Source: Spirochaetota bacterium
Lineage (GTDB): Bacteria > Spirochaetota > UBA4802 > UBA5368
Length of the DNA: 43,907 nt
Direction: 5' to 3'
Assembly: GCA_018263175.1 (NCBI GenBank)
Contig: JADFDB010000005.1
Coordinates: 1 to 43,907 of the forward strand
Positions 1-7,891 of the stretch are shown here, in pieces. Position numbers and translations under genes: made by a program. A model generated the notes under the pieces. That model ran no database searches, had not been told where the DNA came from, and saw only the letters and a program-made list of their open reading frames with translations. The first letter of the stretch is position 1. Each line of letters starts with the position of its first letter.

Positions 1-1
1 G

Positions 2-445
2 GGCCTTCCCGACGTGCTCCTCATGTACATGGTCTTCAACCTTACGACGTCCGCGCTCTCCACGCCGCTCGGCAGTCTTTCGGACAGGATAGGACGCACG
101 AAGATCATACTGGCGGGCTATGCGCTCTACTCGGGCGTTTACATCGCGTTCGGCTTCATCAACGTCGAAACAAAGGGCTACCTCTGGGCATTCTGGGGGC
201 TGTACGGGGTCTATTACGCGCTGACCGAGGGCGTTGAAAAGGCGCTGGTGGCCGATCTCGCTCCCGCCGAGCGGCGCGGCACGGTGATGGGGCTCTTTAC
301 CACGATCGTGGGCGTGGCGCTTCTGCCCGCAAGCGTCATCGCGGGGCTGTTGTATTCATACGCGGGCACGGCCTGGCCCTTTATATTCGGAGGCGCGATG
401 TCGGCTGTCGCGTTTCTCATCATCCTTGTGGGTTTGAAAAAATAA
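2..445 (+). CDS. MFS transporter, C-terminal part (5' end outside window)
   Basis: The reading frame is open from the window edge, so this is the C-terminal ~147 residues of a longer protein. A loop motif of the major facilitator type (LSDRIGRTK) lies near the start of the visible part. Several hydrophobic helices follow, ending in a short KK tail. In MFS proteins this loop recurs between helices 2-3 and 8-9; since only about four to five helices remain, this should be the second copy. Such proteins move small solutes across the inner membrane, but the substrate cannot be read from the fragment. The stop is 42 bases before the next start. Confidence 0.8.
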   Translation, partial: GLPDVLLMYMVFNLTTSALSTPLGSLSDRIGRTKIILAGYALYSGVYIAFGFINVETKGYLWAFWGLYGVYYALTEGVEKALVADLAPAERRGTVMGLFTTIVGVALLPASVIAGLLYSYAGTAWPFIFGGAMSAVAFLIILVGLKK

Positions 446-487
446 AAACTGCGCGGACGGCCGAGGCCCGACCGCCGGGAGGACGTT

Positions 488-2044
488 ATGTTTGCGCGAT
501 ATCGGAATTATTTCCTGTCCCTCTACGAGAACGAAAACTATCTGCTGCGCACCCGCGCGAGGCTTTTGTTGTATTTTCTGACGGCGTTTGTGTTCTTTTC
601 GTTCATGCTGCAGTTCAGCATGCTCTTCGCGGGCTGGCACGATTTTGTCGTAACCATCCCGATGACGGTGCTCCTCCTCGGCGGGCTCTCGACGGCATTT
701 GTCTGTCTGCGTAAGGGCCGGTACCTGGCCTCGGCCAACGTCTTCATCACCTTCGGCGCGGTGGCGGTTGTGGCGGGACTTATCCGTCAGCCCTACATGG
801 AGATCGAGCTCTCGCTCACGTCGTATATCTATTTTATCTTTCCCTGCATCGTCATGTGCGCCGTATTCAGCAACGTCGTCTTTCTCTCGGTGGTCTCGGC
901 GGTCATGGCCGCGACGAACACGGCGCTCTTCATCATCATGCGATCGCTTCCGCACCAGTTTTCCGACAAGTTCGTGACGATCGCCTTCACCAACACGCTC
1001 TTCGCGATCGGCTTTCTCTACCTTATGTCCTATCTCATGCTCAAGGTGTTTGAACGGAGCGTCGAGCTCGCGAACAAGGAGTCCAGGAAGAACGCCGACA
1101 CGACCGTTTTCATACGGCAGGTACTCAGGGAGAGCTCGCGGAAAGTGGTCGAGGCCATGGAGAGCATGTCGCGCCGGAGCGACGAATTCTCCGAGGGGGC
1201 GCATGTCCAGGCCGCCTCTATTGCGCGGATCACCGGCACGGCGGGCGAGATATCGGGAGGTATCGATCGCATCGCCGACAATGCGAAGGACCAGCTTGGA
1301 AGTCTGCGCGGGCTTCTCAGCGCGCTCGACGAGCTCTCGGGCGTCATCGGCGGCCTGGAAGGCGCGATCAGCGAATCGCTCGCGGCCACGCGCGAGATAA
1401 CCGGCAGGGCCGAAAGCGGAGAGAGCCACCTGCGCACCATGGAGGAGGGCATCCGCAAGATCAACGAAAGCTCGCACGAGATGACGGGCATCATCGGCAT
1501 CATCAACGAAATATCGGACAAGATCAACCTGCTCTCGCTCAACGCGGCCATCGAGGCCGCGCGCGCGGGTGATGCCGGGCGCGGCTTCGCCGTGGTCGCC
1601 GACGAGATCTCCAAGCTCGCCGACCGCACCGCCTCGAGCATCAAGTCCATCGAGGGGCTCATCCGTAACAACGAGGCGGAGATCTCCCGCGGCCTCTCGG
1701 GCGCGTCGCTCGCGGTCGGTGTCATAAAAGAGATCATAGACGGCATCGGCAGGGTAGGTACGACGATACAGGGCCTCGACGAATTCAAACGCCGTCAGGT
1801 CGAGACTAACCGTCAGGTAAACGAGAGCGCGCTGCTTGTGCGCGAGCGTTCCGAGGAGATTGGCGGCGCCACCGTGGAACAGCGCAACGCCGTGGCCGAG
1901 ATCGTGCGGAGCATGTCCGACATGAGCGATCGCTCACAGGACAGCACCGCTTACGCGGTCAGGATGGCCTTCGACTCGCGGGAGCTCGTTGATCTGGTGA
2001 ACGGGCTTAACAGGAAGATAGAGGAGTATGCCGACGGGGAGTAG
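488..2044 (+). CDS. Methyl-accepting chemotaxis protein with a multi-helix membrane N-terminus
   Basis: A 518-residue receptor-like protein; GGGAGG precedes the ATG. Residues ~20-195 form about six hydrophobic helices with no sizeable external loop, so there is no classical periplasmic ligand domain and no evident HAMP domain. Residues ~200-510 are a long helical signalling region. Its conserved hairpin ([20 protein letters not shown], then [17 protein letters not shown]) is the tip that binds CheW and CheA in known receptors. I see no C-terminal CheR-docking pentapeptide. It probably senses a membrane-embedded or cytoplasmic cue and feeds a Che pathway, though no che genes lie in this window. 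It converges on the cyclase gene. Confidence 0.9.
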   Translation: MFARYRNYFLSLYENENYLLRTRARLLLYFLTAFVFFSFMLQFSMLFAGWHDFVVTIPMTVLLLGGLSTAFVCLRKGRYLASANVFITFGAVAVVAGLIRQPYMEIELSLTSYIYFIFPCIVMCAVFSNVVFLSVVSAVMAATNTALFIIMRSLPHQFSDKFVTIAFTNTLFAIGFLYLMSYLMLKVFERSVELANKESRKNADTTVFIRQVLRESSRKVVEAMESMSRRSDEFSEGAHVQAASIARITGTAGEISGGIDRIADNAKDQLGSLRGLLSALDELSGVIGGLEGAISESLAATREITGRAESGESHLRTMEEGIRKINESSHEMTGIIGIINEISDKINLLSLNAAIEAARAGDAGRGFAVVADEISKLADRTASSIKSIEGLIRNNEAEISRGLSGASLAVGVIKEIIDGIGRVGTTIQGLDEFKRRQVETNRQVNESALLVRERSEEIGGATVEQRNAVAEIVRSMSDMSDRSQDSTAYAVRMAFDSRELVDLVNGLNRKIEEYADGE

Positions 2045-2061
2045 GGAGGGCTCGCTCGCCC

Positions 2062-2688
2062 TCACACGATCGCGACGGCACGCGCGGGCGCGCCGTCGGC
2101 GCCGGCCAGATTGAGCGGCAGGCACGCGAACATGAAGCGCGGTCCTGGAATCGAACCCAGGTTGGCGAGATTCTCGACGATGAGAATGCCGCTTTCGAGC
2201 AGGGCGTGATGAACCGGGAGCGCGGTGGCATCGATGTCGTCTACGGAGATGGCATCCACGCCGAACCCCTTGAGTCCGAGCCCGCAAAGCCATTCCGCCG
2301 TGTCGGCGCCGAGAACCGGAAAACCGCGAAAATACTCCTCGGAGCCCCATCGCCCGCTCCAGCCGGTGCGCATGATTAAAAAATCCGACTTCCTGATTTC
2401 GTCCTCGTACGGGCGGAGCGCCCCGATTCCAGGCGGACCGCCGGCCGCGTCGATCAGGAAGGCCGGTCCCAGAAAGCGTTCGACTGAATAGGTGTCGAGC
2501 GTGGCGCCCCCGGGCAGGATGTGCGCGGGAGCGTCGATGTGCGTGCCCGTGTGCGTGTGCATGCCGAGGCGATGCTCGAGGAATCCATCGCGCTCGAAGG
2601 TGTTCGCGCATTCCATCGACGGCGGATCGGTGCCGGGATACACCGGCATGCCGGGCGCTATGGGGTGGGTGAGATCGATGACGTTCAC
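2062..2688 (-). CDS. Cyclase/kynurenine-formamidase family metal hydrolase
   Basis: A 208-residue protein starting MNVIDLTHPIAPGMPVYPGT, typical of the cyclase family that includes bacterial KynB formamidases. The metal-binding signature HTHTGTHIDAPAH is at residues ~44-56. These enzymes hydrolyse formamides or related bonds with Zn or Mn; the real substrate is not apparent and no kynurenine pathway genes are adjacent. The start is GTG, overlapping the stop of the upstream DUF1499 lipoprotein gene as GTGA, which suggests translational coupling within one transcript. Confidence 0.85.
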   Translation of the reverse strand: MNVIDLTHPIAPGMPVYPGTDPPSMECANTFERDGFLEHRLGMHTHTGTHIDAPAHILPGGATLDTYSVERFLGPAFLIDAAGGPPGIGALRPYEDEIRKSDFLIMRTGWSGRWGSEEYFRGFPVLGADTAEWLCGLGLKGFGVDAISVDDIDATALPVHHALLESGILIVENLANLGSIPGPRFMFACLPLNLAGADGAPARAVAIV

Positions 2689-3161
2689 GGGCGACCGGCT
2701 CTGGTACTTTGCTCGAAGGCCGCGCGCAGGGCCTCCATGCGCCTGCGGTTTACGCCGAGGTCCGAGTGTCCGAGGCGCGAGGCCGAACGGAAGTGGATGA
2801 GCCGGGCCTCCGGGTCTATCTGGAACTCGACGTCGTCGACGAAGCGGAAAAGCGCCGAGGTGAATTCGGCATGGATGTAGGTGTCGTCCGCGATCACCAC
2901 CTTGCAGCGTTTGGTAGAGGCGAGGACGCCGAGCAGACGCCCTCGGGCCTCCGCTGCGTTGCCGGAGAACGATAATGGCGCGATGGCGTGTCGAGGATCC
3001 TCACTCCTGGTCGAGACGCAGTTGGGCGAGGAGGGGCAGGGGGCGAGCATTCCATCCTTTACGCCGAGCGTGGCGGGCGTTTTCCCTGAACATCCCATCG
3101 TCATACCTCCAGCGAGTATCAGCGCGAGCGCGCACGCGTAGCAGTCGGTTCGTTTGGACAT
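2685..3161 (-). CDS. DUF1499 family lipoprotein
   Basis: About 158 residues from the preferred ATG; an in-frame start four codons upstream (3173) is possible. Residues 1-24 form a lipoprotein signal with lipobox TMGC, so the mature protein should be anchored through its cysteine. The body carries DUF1499 features: CPSSPNCVST near the N-terminus and FRFVDDVEFQID, RSASRLGHSDLGVNRRR towards the end. The biochemical role of DUF1499 is unknown. It is the first gene of a two-gene unit with the cyclase-family hydrolase, with a 4-base stop/start overlap. A degenerate copy of the window's dispersed repeat lies ~55 bases upstream. Confidence 0.85.
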   Translation of the reverse strand: MSKRTDCYACALALILAGGMTMGCSGKTPATLGVKDGMLAPCPSSPNCVSTRSEDPRHAIAPLSFSGNAAEARGRLLGVLASTKRCKVVIADDTYIHAEFTSALFRFVDDVEFQIDPEARLIHFRSASRLGHSDLGVNRRRMEALRAAFEQSTRAGRP

Positions 3162-3215
3162 GGCAGCCCTCATCGTTTTTTATGTGTGCCGAAGACGCTC
3201 CGCGAATCCCCTGAC

Positions 3216-3280
3216 TATCGGTTTTTCGCCTGCCTGCCGCGGGTGGAATTGCTTGCGTTTCCTGCGTATGCATCAACAGT
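3216..3280 (+). repeat. Dispersed ~65-bp intergenic palindromic repeat, degenerate copy 1
   Basis: Aligns without gaps over 65 positions to the copy at 14163-14227. Both begin TATCGGTTTTTC, both have a GCCTGC-type centre, and both end in a TATGCA..CAAC tail. The middle right arm has diverged, so the hairpin is imperfect here. It sits upstream of the minus-strand DUF1499 lipoprotein gene. Confidence 0.55.
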
Positions 3281-3416
3281 ACTGTCGGCCATTCCATTTA
3301 TATCACGGACGGCGGCCGAAAGCCAGAAAATTATTTGCGCTATCGGACACGTCGTGAGAGCATAGGGATGCCGCGGCAGGTGCGCGGCGGGAACAGATCG
3401 ATACCGGAGGCCGCCC

Positions 3417-3860
3417 GTGCGCTTTTCGCCGCTTGAAGCCGTGCTCCTCGTCGCCGCCGTCGCCTTCTTCCTGAACCTCCTCTGGGAGGTGCTTCACAGC
3501 ATGCTCTACGACTGGGACCGGCCGCCGCTCGTCAATGACGTCTATCGCTTCATACCGCGCATAACCGGATTTGCCACGCTCCTTGACGCGGTATGGATAG
3601 CGTGCATTGTATTGATCAACGCTGCCCGCGCCGGCGGCTTCGACTGGATCTACGCACCGGGCGTGGCCGACTACATAACCGTGGCGGCCTGCGGTTTCGC
3701 GAGCGCCGTGCTTATCGAGCTTATCGCTGTGCGCTTTACTATGTGGAGCTATCACCGGCGCATGCCGCTCGTCTTCGGAATGGGGCTTTCGCCGTTGGTC
3801 CAGCTCGCGCTGACGGGCTGCGCGAGCCTGTATATTGTGAGTGCGCTGGTTTTCCGGTAG
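3417..3860 (+). CDS. Small integral membrane protein, unknown function
   Basis: A 147-residue protein starting at GTG with GGAGG 6-10 bases upstream. Four hydrophobic stretches (about residues 8-25, 52-70, 83-105, 125-145) suggest four membrane helices. Charged, aromatic loops such as HSMLYDWDRPP connect the first helices. I do not recognise the family with certainty and assign no function. It stands alone on the plus strand and is followed ten bases later by a 44-bp perfect palindrome. Confidence 0.65.
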   Translation: MRFSPLEAVLLVAAVAFFLNLLWEVLHSMLYDWDRPPLVNDVYRFIPRITGFATLLDAVWIACIVLINAARAGGFDWIYAPGVADYITVAACGFASAVLIELIAVRFTMWSYHRRMPLVFGMGLSPLVQLALTGCASLYIVSALVFR

Positions 3861-3870
3861 GCGCATAGAC

Positions 3871-3914
3871 GTTTTTTCGGAGGCGCGCAAACGTTTGCGC
3901 GCCTCCGAAAAAAC
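3871..3914. repeat. 44-bp perfect palindrome without a loop
   Basis: Two 22-base arms (3871-3892 and 3893-3914) are exact reverse complements and abut with no spacer; the centre is GCGCAAACGTTTGCGC. The T-run is on the 5' side and the A-run on the 3' side, opposite to an intrinsic terminator, and no T-tract follows. It lies between the membrane protein gene and the cNMP/GGDEF pair, ending ~32 bases before the latter's start. Confidence 0.9.
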
Positions 3915-3946
3915 ATTTGCGCACCTGCCGCAAGGATACCGAACCA

Positions 3947-4915
3947 ATGTTTATGCACGAAGAAAAGGTTGAGCTTTTGCGAAGGGTGGATCTCTTCTCC
4001 GCCCTGCGCGAGTATGAGCTCGACATCATCGCAAAAAACAGCGAGATGGTGCGCTTCGACCGTGGTGTGCCCGTATTCAGCAGGGGGGCCGTGGCGCGTG
4101 AGATCTACGTGGTCCGGAGCGGCCGCGTGGGAATCATCGGTGTTGAGAGCGAGGACAGCGTCACCGTCGCTCAGATCGCTCCGGGCGAATCCTTCGGCGA
4201 ACTCGAGGTTCTCGAAAACGCACCGCGCAAGGCGGCGGCCTTCGTCGAGGAGGAGTCGGTGCTTCTGCGTTTCCCCGCGGTGGGCATCACCATGGAGGAC
4301 CTCCTGCGCGACCATCCCTATATCGCCGCGCGCACGCTCCACCGACTGCTCGGCATCGTCGCCGGGCGCATCTGGAACGTCAAACAGCTTTTAAGCGAAA
4401 AGACCGGCTGGCTCCAGGACCTGCACCGCCAGCTCCACTGCGACAAGATGACCGGCCTCTACAACGAAACCTTTTTGCGCGAGGACTTCGTCAACCTCCT
4501 GCCGCGCCTGGGCAGCCGCGCGGCGCTTCTCATGATAAAGCCCGACAACTTCAAGGAGATCAACGACCGCTATGGCCATGAGGCGGGTGACCATGTGCTC
4601 AGGCTTATGGCGATTTTTCTCCAGTCGGAGCTCGGCGAAAACGATATTGGCGTGCGTTACCGGGGTGACGAGTTCGCCGCGGTGCTGGCCGGCGCCGGAC
4701 GCGGAGAGGCCCTGGAGCGCGCCCGTGCCATCAGCACGTCGCTCGCCGCGCTGGATCTCTCGCGTGCGGCCGGCGCCGATGCCCCGAGAATGCGCGTGAG
4801 TGTCGGTATTGCGCTCTATCCCTCCGACAGCGTGGAAAGCCATACGCTGGTGGCGGAGGCACACCGCAGGATGACGGTCGCGCGCGAGTCGGGCGGCGGC
4901 CGTGTGGCGATATAG
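3947..4915 (+). CDS. Cyclic-nucleotide-binding domain plus degenerate GGDEF protein
   Basis: 322 residues from ATG 3947 (AAGGA 10 bases upstream; an in-frame TTG at 3917 overlaps the flank of the palindrome and is less likely). Residues ~10-120 are a Crp-type cyclic-nucleotide domain with an intact phosphate-binding cassette: PGESFGELEVL then APRKAAA, which keeps the arginine. Residues ~165-320 are a GGDEF domain, but the motif is RGDEF (239-243), and the metal-binding first Asp of the usual DxDxFK is Lys198 (KPDNFKEIND). Diguanylate cyclase activity is therefore doubtful. The stop is followed nine bases later by a second protein of the same architecture, so the two are probably co-expressed and may heterodimerise. 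Confidence 0.85.
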   Translation: MFMHEEKVELLRRVDLFSALREYELDIIAKNSEMVRFDRGVPVFSRGAVAREIYVVRSGRVGIIGVESEDSVTVAQIAPGESFGELEVLENAPRKAAAFVEEESVLLRFPAVGITMEDLLRDHPYIAARTLHRLLGIVAGRIWNVKQLLSEKTGWLQDLHRQLHCDKMTGLYNETFLREDFVNLLPRLGSRAALLMIKPDNFKEINDRYGHEAGDHVLRLMAIFLQSELGENDIGVRYRGDEFAAVLAGAGRGEALERARAISTSLAALDLSRAAGADAPRMRVSVGIALYPSDSVESHTLVAEAHRRMTVARESGGGRVAI

Positions 4916-4924
4916 GAGCGGGTG

Positions 4925-5884
4925 ATGAAAAGACTGTCGGCTCAACAGGGGCTATTCAGGGATTTCGGGGATGATGTGCTCTCGCGCCTTGAGCCCTATT
5001 TCGCCGAACGGACGGCGCGCGCGGGCGAAACCATCGTCGCCCAGAACGAGCTGGCGCGCGAGCTCTACGTGGTCGTGGAGGGGCGCGTGGAGAGCGTGCT
5101 CGCGCTCCCCGGAAGCATCGAGCGGCCGCACGGCGACATCCTGCCGGGCGACTTCTTCGGCGAGGTCTCGCTCTTCGGCGGCAGCCCGTCCTCCGACACC
5201 TACCGTGCGGCTCTGCCCTGCCGGCTCCTGGTGCTCGATGAAAATCGGCTTGCGGCGCTTATGGAGGAGCTCCCCGTGGACGCCGTCACCCTCATCGCGC
5301 GGCTCCTCGGCCTGACCATCCGAAACCTCCGCGCCTCGAGCTCCTTTCTGGCGGATGTGGTGCAGTGGGGAGAGCGCGCCAGCCGGCGCACCATCACGGA
5401 CGAGCTCACCGGCGTGTATAATCGTCCCTTCCTCGAAGACGCGATCGAAAACTTTTTCGAAATATCCAGGAGCAACGGCAAGCCGGTGGCATTTCTTATG
5501 ATGGACGTGGACAACTTCAGTGGAATCAACGAGGCCATAGGACGCGAGAAGGCCGATACCGTCATCGTACGGGTGGTCGACATCATCCGCGGCATCATAT
5601 CGAGCCACGGCATTATTGCGCGTTACGGCGGCGACGAGTTCTCCATACTGCTTCCCGAGGCAGACCTCGCTCGCGCGCTTGCCATCGCCAGCGAGATTCG
5701 CGCCGGCGTTGAGTCCGCGGACTTCGCGGACATCGCGCCGGCGCTCCCTCCCGTCACCACGAGCATCGGCGTGAGCGCGTTTCCGGACACGGCGGGCGAG
5801 CTCGCCGCGTTCCGCGAGAAGGCGGATGCGTCGCTGTATCGTGCCAAGGAGCTGGGGCGCAACCGCGTGGAGGCGGTTCGGTAA
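4925..5884 (+). CDS. Crp-like domain plus canonical GGDEF diguanylate cyclase
   Basis: 319 residues from ATG 4925 (AGGAG six bases upstream; a GTG directly before it is also possible). The N-terminal ~125 residues have the cyclic-nucleotide fold (PGDFFGEVSLFGG), but the segment that should carry the phosphate-binding arginine reads SPSSDT, so nucleotide binding is uncertain. The C-terminal GGDEF domain looks catalytic: MDVDNF supplies both metal-site aspartates and GGDEF is exact at 235-239. No RxxD inhibitory site is seen before the motif. It should make c-di-GMP from two GTP in the cytoplasm. It is the downstream half of a tandem pair with the preceding gene. Confidence 0.88.
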   Translation: MKRLSAQQGLFRDFGDDVLSRLEPYFAERTARAGETIVAQNELARELYVVVEGRVESVLALPGSIERPHGDILPGDFFGEVSLFGGSPSSDTYRAALPCRLLVLDENRLAALMEELPVDAVTLIARLLGLTIRNLRASSSFLADVVQWGERASRRTITDELTGVYNRPFLEDAIENFFEISRSNGKPVAFLMMDVDNFSGINEAIGREKADTVIVRVVDIIRGIISSHGIIARYGGDEFSILLPEADLARALAIASEIRAGVESADFADIAPALPPVTTSIGVSAFPDTAGELAAFREKADASLYRAKELGRNRVEAVR

Positions 5885-5930
5885 GGCCCACCCCCTCTCG
5901 TTCAAAGAGAGGATCTCAGGAAGTGCGTTC

Positions 5931-7688
5931 TCACGCACTCTCCGTCCTGTTCTTCCCGAGCCTTTTCGCCCTGTACATGGCGCTGTCGGCGCGTTCGAGG
6001 AAGGCTTCGGTGGTGTCGCCCTCCTGCAGTTCGGCCGTGCCGAGGCTTATGGTGACGGTTTCGACCTGTTTTTTCCCGGTGATGAAGGGTTCGGCGGCGA
6101 AGCGCGTGCGTATGCGCTCGGCGGTATTCAACGCGTCGGCCTTTGCGGTGCCCGGCATGATGAGCACGAACTCCTCGCCGCCGTAGCGGCAGGCAACGTC
6201 GACCTCGCGTGTGGAGGCGCGGATGACCGCCGCCAGGCGCGAAAGCACCATGTCGCCGAAACCGTGGCCGTTGCGGTCGTTGACCGCCTTGAAGTCGTCG
6301 AGGTCGAGCATGATGAGTGAAAGCGGCCGGCCCAGGCGCTGTGAGTGCTGCACCTCGCTCTCAAGCTTGCTCTGTAAATAGCGGCGGTTGTAGAGCCCCG
6401 TGAGGCCGTCGGTGATGCTGAGCTCCATGTAACGCTTCTGCGATTTCTCGAAAAACTCTTTTTCCTTCTTGAGCGTGCGGATGCGGTCGGCGAGCGCGAG
6501 CGAGAGGAGTAGCGACTCCGCCGCCATGCCCAGCGCAATACCGTTCACACTCCAGAAGGCGACCGGCAGTATCTGAAGCCCCATGAGCGCGAACAAAATT
6601 CCCCCCGAGGCGAGCACGGACCAGGCGAACACATAGTAACGCGCCGGCGCAAAGCCCTGCCGCAGGCGAAGCACCGCCGCGATGATGACCACGACCGGGA
6701 GCGTGAGCCCGCCGAAATGCGCCAGGTCGAAGGCGGCGCGGTGCAGCCCCGCCACGCCGGCGGCTGCCGTAATCGCCCCAACCGCGGCGAGCCCCGCTAC
6801 TACCACGCGCATACGCGGCAGGTGCCGCTTAAGCGAAAGAAATGAAATGCTGAAGACGGCGCCCCAAAGTTGTACTGCGCCCACCAGCACCCAGAGCGCC
6901 GACAGGTCCAGGGCCGGGTGTGTGCCGGCGAGCATCTTGGCGTGTCCCTGTACATGGAACTGCCATAACAGGGCCGAAACCACGTAGAGGATGTAATACA
7001 GATACGCCCGATCGCGCAGTGAGACGAAAATGAAAAAGTTGTACGCGATCATGGCCAACAGAATTCCGTAGATGAGGCCATAGGCCAGGAAGTAGCGCAC
7101 GTCGCGGAGGCTGAGGGCCAGCGGCTGCCACTGGTTTATCCATACCGATACATCCATCGCGCTCTCGAGGCGCAGGTAGGCGTACTCGGCGCGCAGGGTT
7201 TTTTCGGGCGTCTCGAATAGAAAAAAACGGGAGGGGGCTTCGCCCTTTCGCGGAGGCCGTTTGGCCCCGGCACTCTGGTGCGCGTAGGTCCGCTTCCCGG
7301 CCGCGCCCGCCATCGGAAGGTAGAGGTCGATTTTGTCGAGGATGATCGAGAAGCTCGGCGCGACCTCGAGTATCCAGCCGGGGCGAGAGGCGCTTCCGGG
7401 CTCGTCCAGGCGGAAGCGCAGCCACACCGCCGGGACCTTGTGCGTTACGTACAGTGACGCTTCGCCCGTCGGGACGAAGCGTTTGGAGTACTCGGCTGAT
7501 GTGATGGCGGCGATGGACAGCGGTCGGCCGTCTTCGGGGCATTGCTCCACGCGCGAACCGGAAAGACGCTCCACGCCGACGGTGTCGGCTGCCGTACCGG
7601 CGGCGCACGCCGATAATGAAATGGCGCACGCCGCGATGGCTGCGATGAGTGTGCTATGGAGGTGTCGTTCGTGCGGCGCGTCTGTCAT
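5931..7688 (-). CDS. 7TMR-DISM membrane diguanylate cyclase
   Basis: About 585 residues from ATG 7688 (GAGG just upstream); an ATG five codons further out lacks a good ribosome site. Order: signal sequence (~5-33), a periplasmic DISM-type beta-sandwich (~50-200, with VPAVWLRFRLDEPG), seven hydrophobic helices (~205-410), a short coiled region, then a GGDEF domain. The GGDEF domain has DLDDFK and GGEEF at 503-507. An RxxD inhibitory site (R494-D497) sits the usual five residues before GGEEF, so feedback inhibition by c-di-GMP is expected. DISM domains are thought to bind carbohydrate-like ligands. It is the third GGDEF gene in a row but on the opposite strand. Confidence 0.92.
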   Translation of the reverse strand: MTDAPHERHLHSTLIAAIAACAISLSACAAGTAADTVGVERLSGSRVEQCPEDGRPLSIAAITSAEYSKRFVPTGEASLYVTHKVPAVWLRFRLDEPGSASRPGWILEVAPSFSIILDKIDLYLPMAGAAGKRTYAHQSAGAKRPPRKGEAPSRFFLFETPEKTLRAEYAYLRLESAMDVSVWINQWQPLALSLRDVRYFLAYGLIYGILLAMIAYNFFIFVSLRDRAYLYYILYVVSALLWQFHVQGHAKMLAGTHPALDLSALWVLVGAVQLWGAVFSISFLSLKRHLPRMRVVVAGLAAVGAITAAAGVAGLHRAAFDLAHFGGLTLPVVVIIAAVLRLRQGFAPARYYVFAWSVLASGGILFALMGLQILPVAFWSVNGIALGMAAESLLLSLALADRIRTLKKEKEFFEKSQKRYMELSITDGLTGLYNRRYLQSKLESEVQHSQRLGRPLSLIMLDLDDFKAVNDRNGHGFGDMVLSRLAAVIRASTREVDVACRYGGEEFVLIMPGTAKADALNTAERIRTRFAAEPFITGKKQVETVTISLGTAELQEGDTTEAFLERADSAMYRAKRLGKNRTESA

Positions 7689-7732
7689 GAAAGGCCTCGG
7701 CATCGGGTGATCGTGCGTAGGGCGATCACCGG

Positions 7733-7795
7733 AGTTGTTGCGTAACCGGGAATTAAGCCGGTTTCCTCATGCCTGCGGCGGGGGAAAGCCCGATA
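7733..7795 (-). repeat. Dispersed intergenic palindromic repeat, copy 2
   Basis: Read on the minus strand it starts TATCGGGCTTTCCCCCGCC, passes through GAGGAAACCGGCTTAATTC and ends ACGCAACAACT, matching the copies at 12079 and 14163. It is the only copy in this orientation and lies ~45 bases upstream of the 7TMR-DISM gene start. Confidence 0.8.
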
Positions 7796-7891
7796 ATCCT
7801 CGAATTTGCAACAAGTTTACTATACGCGGCGCCTTCCATCCTGTCAATCAATGAACGCCTCGGGGGGCACTCACCGCCCCCGAAACGAGGA

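Noticed and set aside
356-1477. 373-codon minus-strand frame opposite the chemoreceptor
   Set aside because: Low-complexity charged translation, no ribosome site, and full overlap with a clear MCP gene.
3871-3914. Intrinsic terminator interpretation of the 44-bp palindrome
   Set aside because: The T-run precedes the stem and an A-run ends it on both strands; no T-tract follows.
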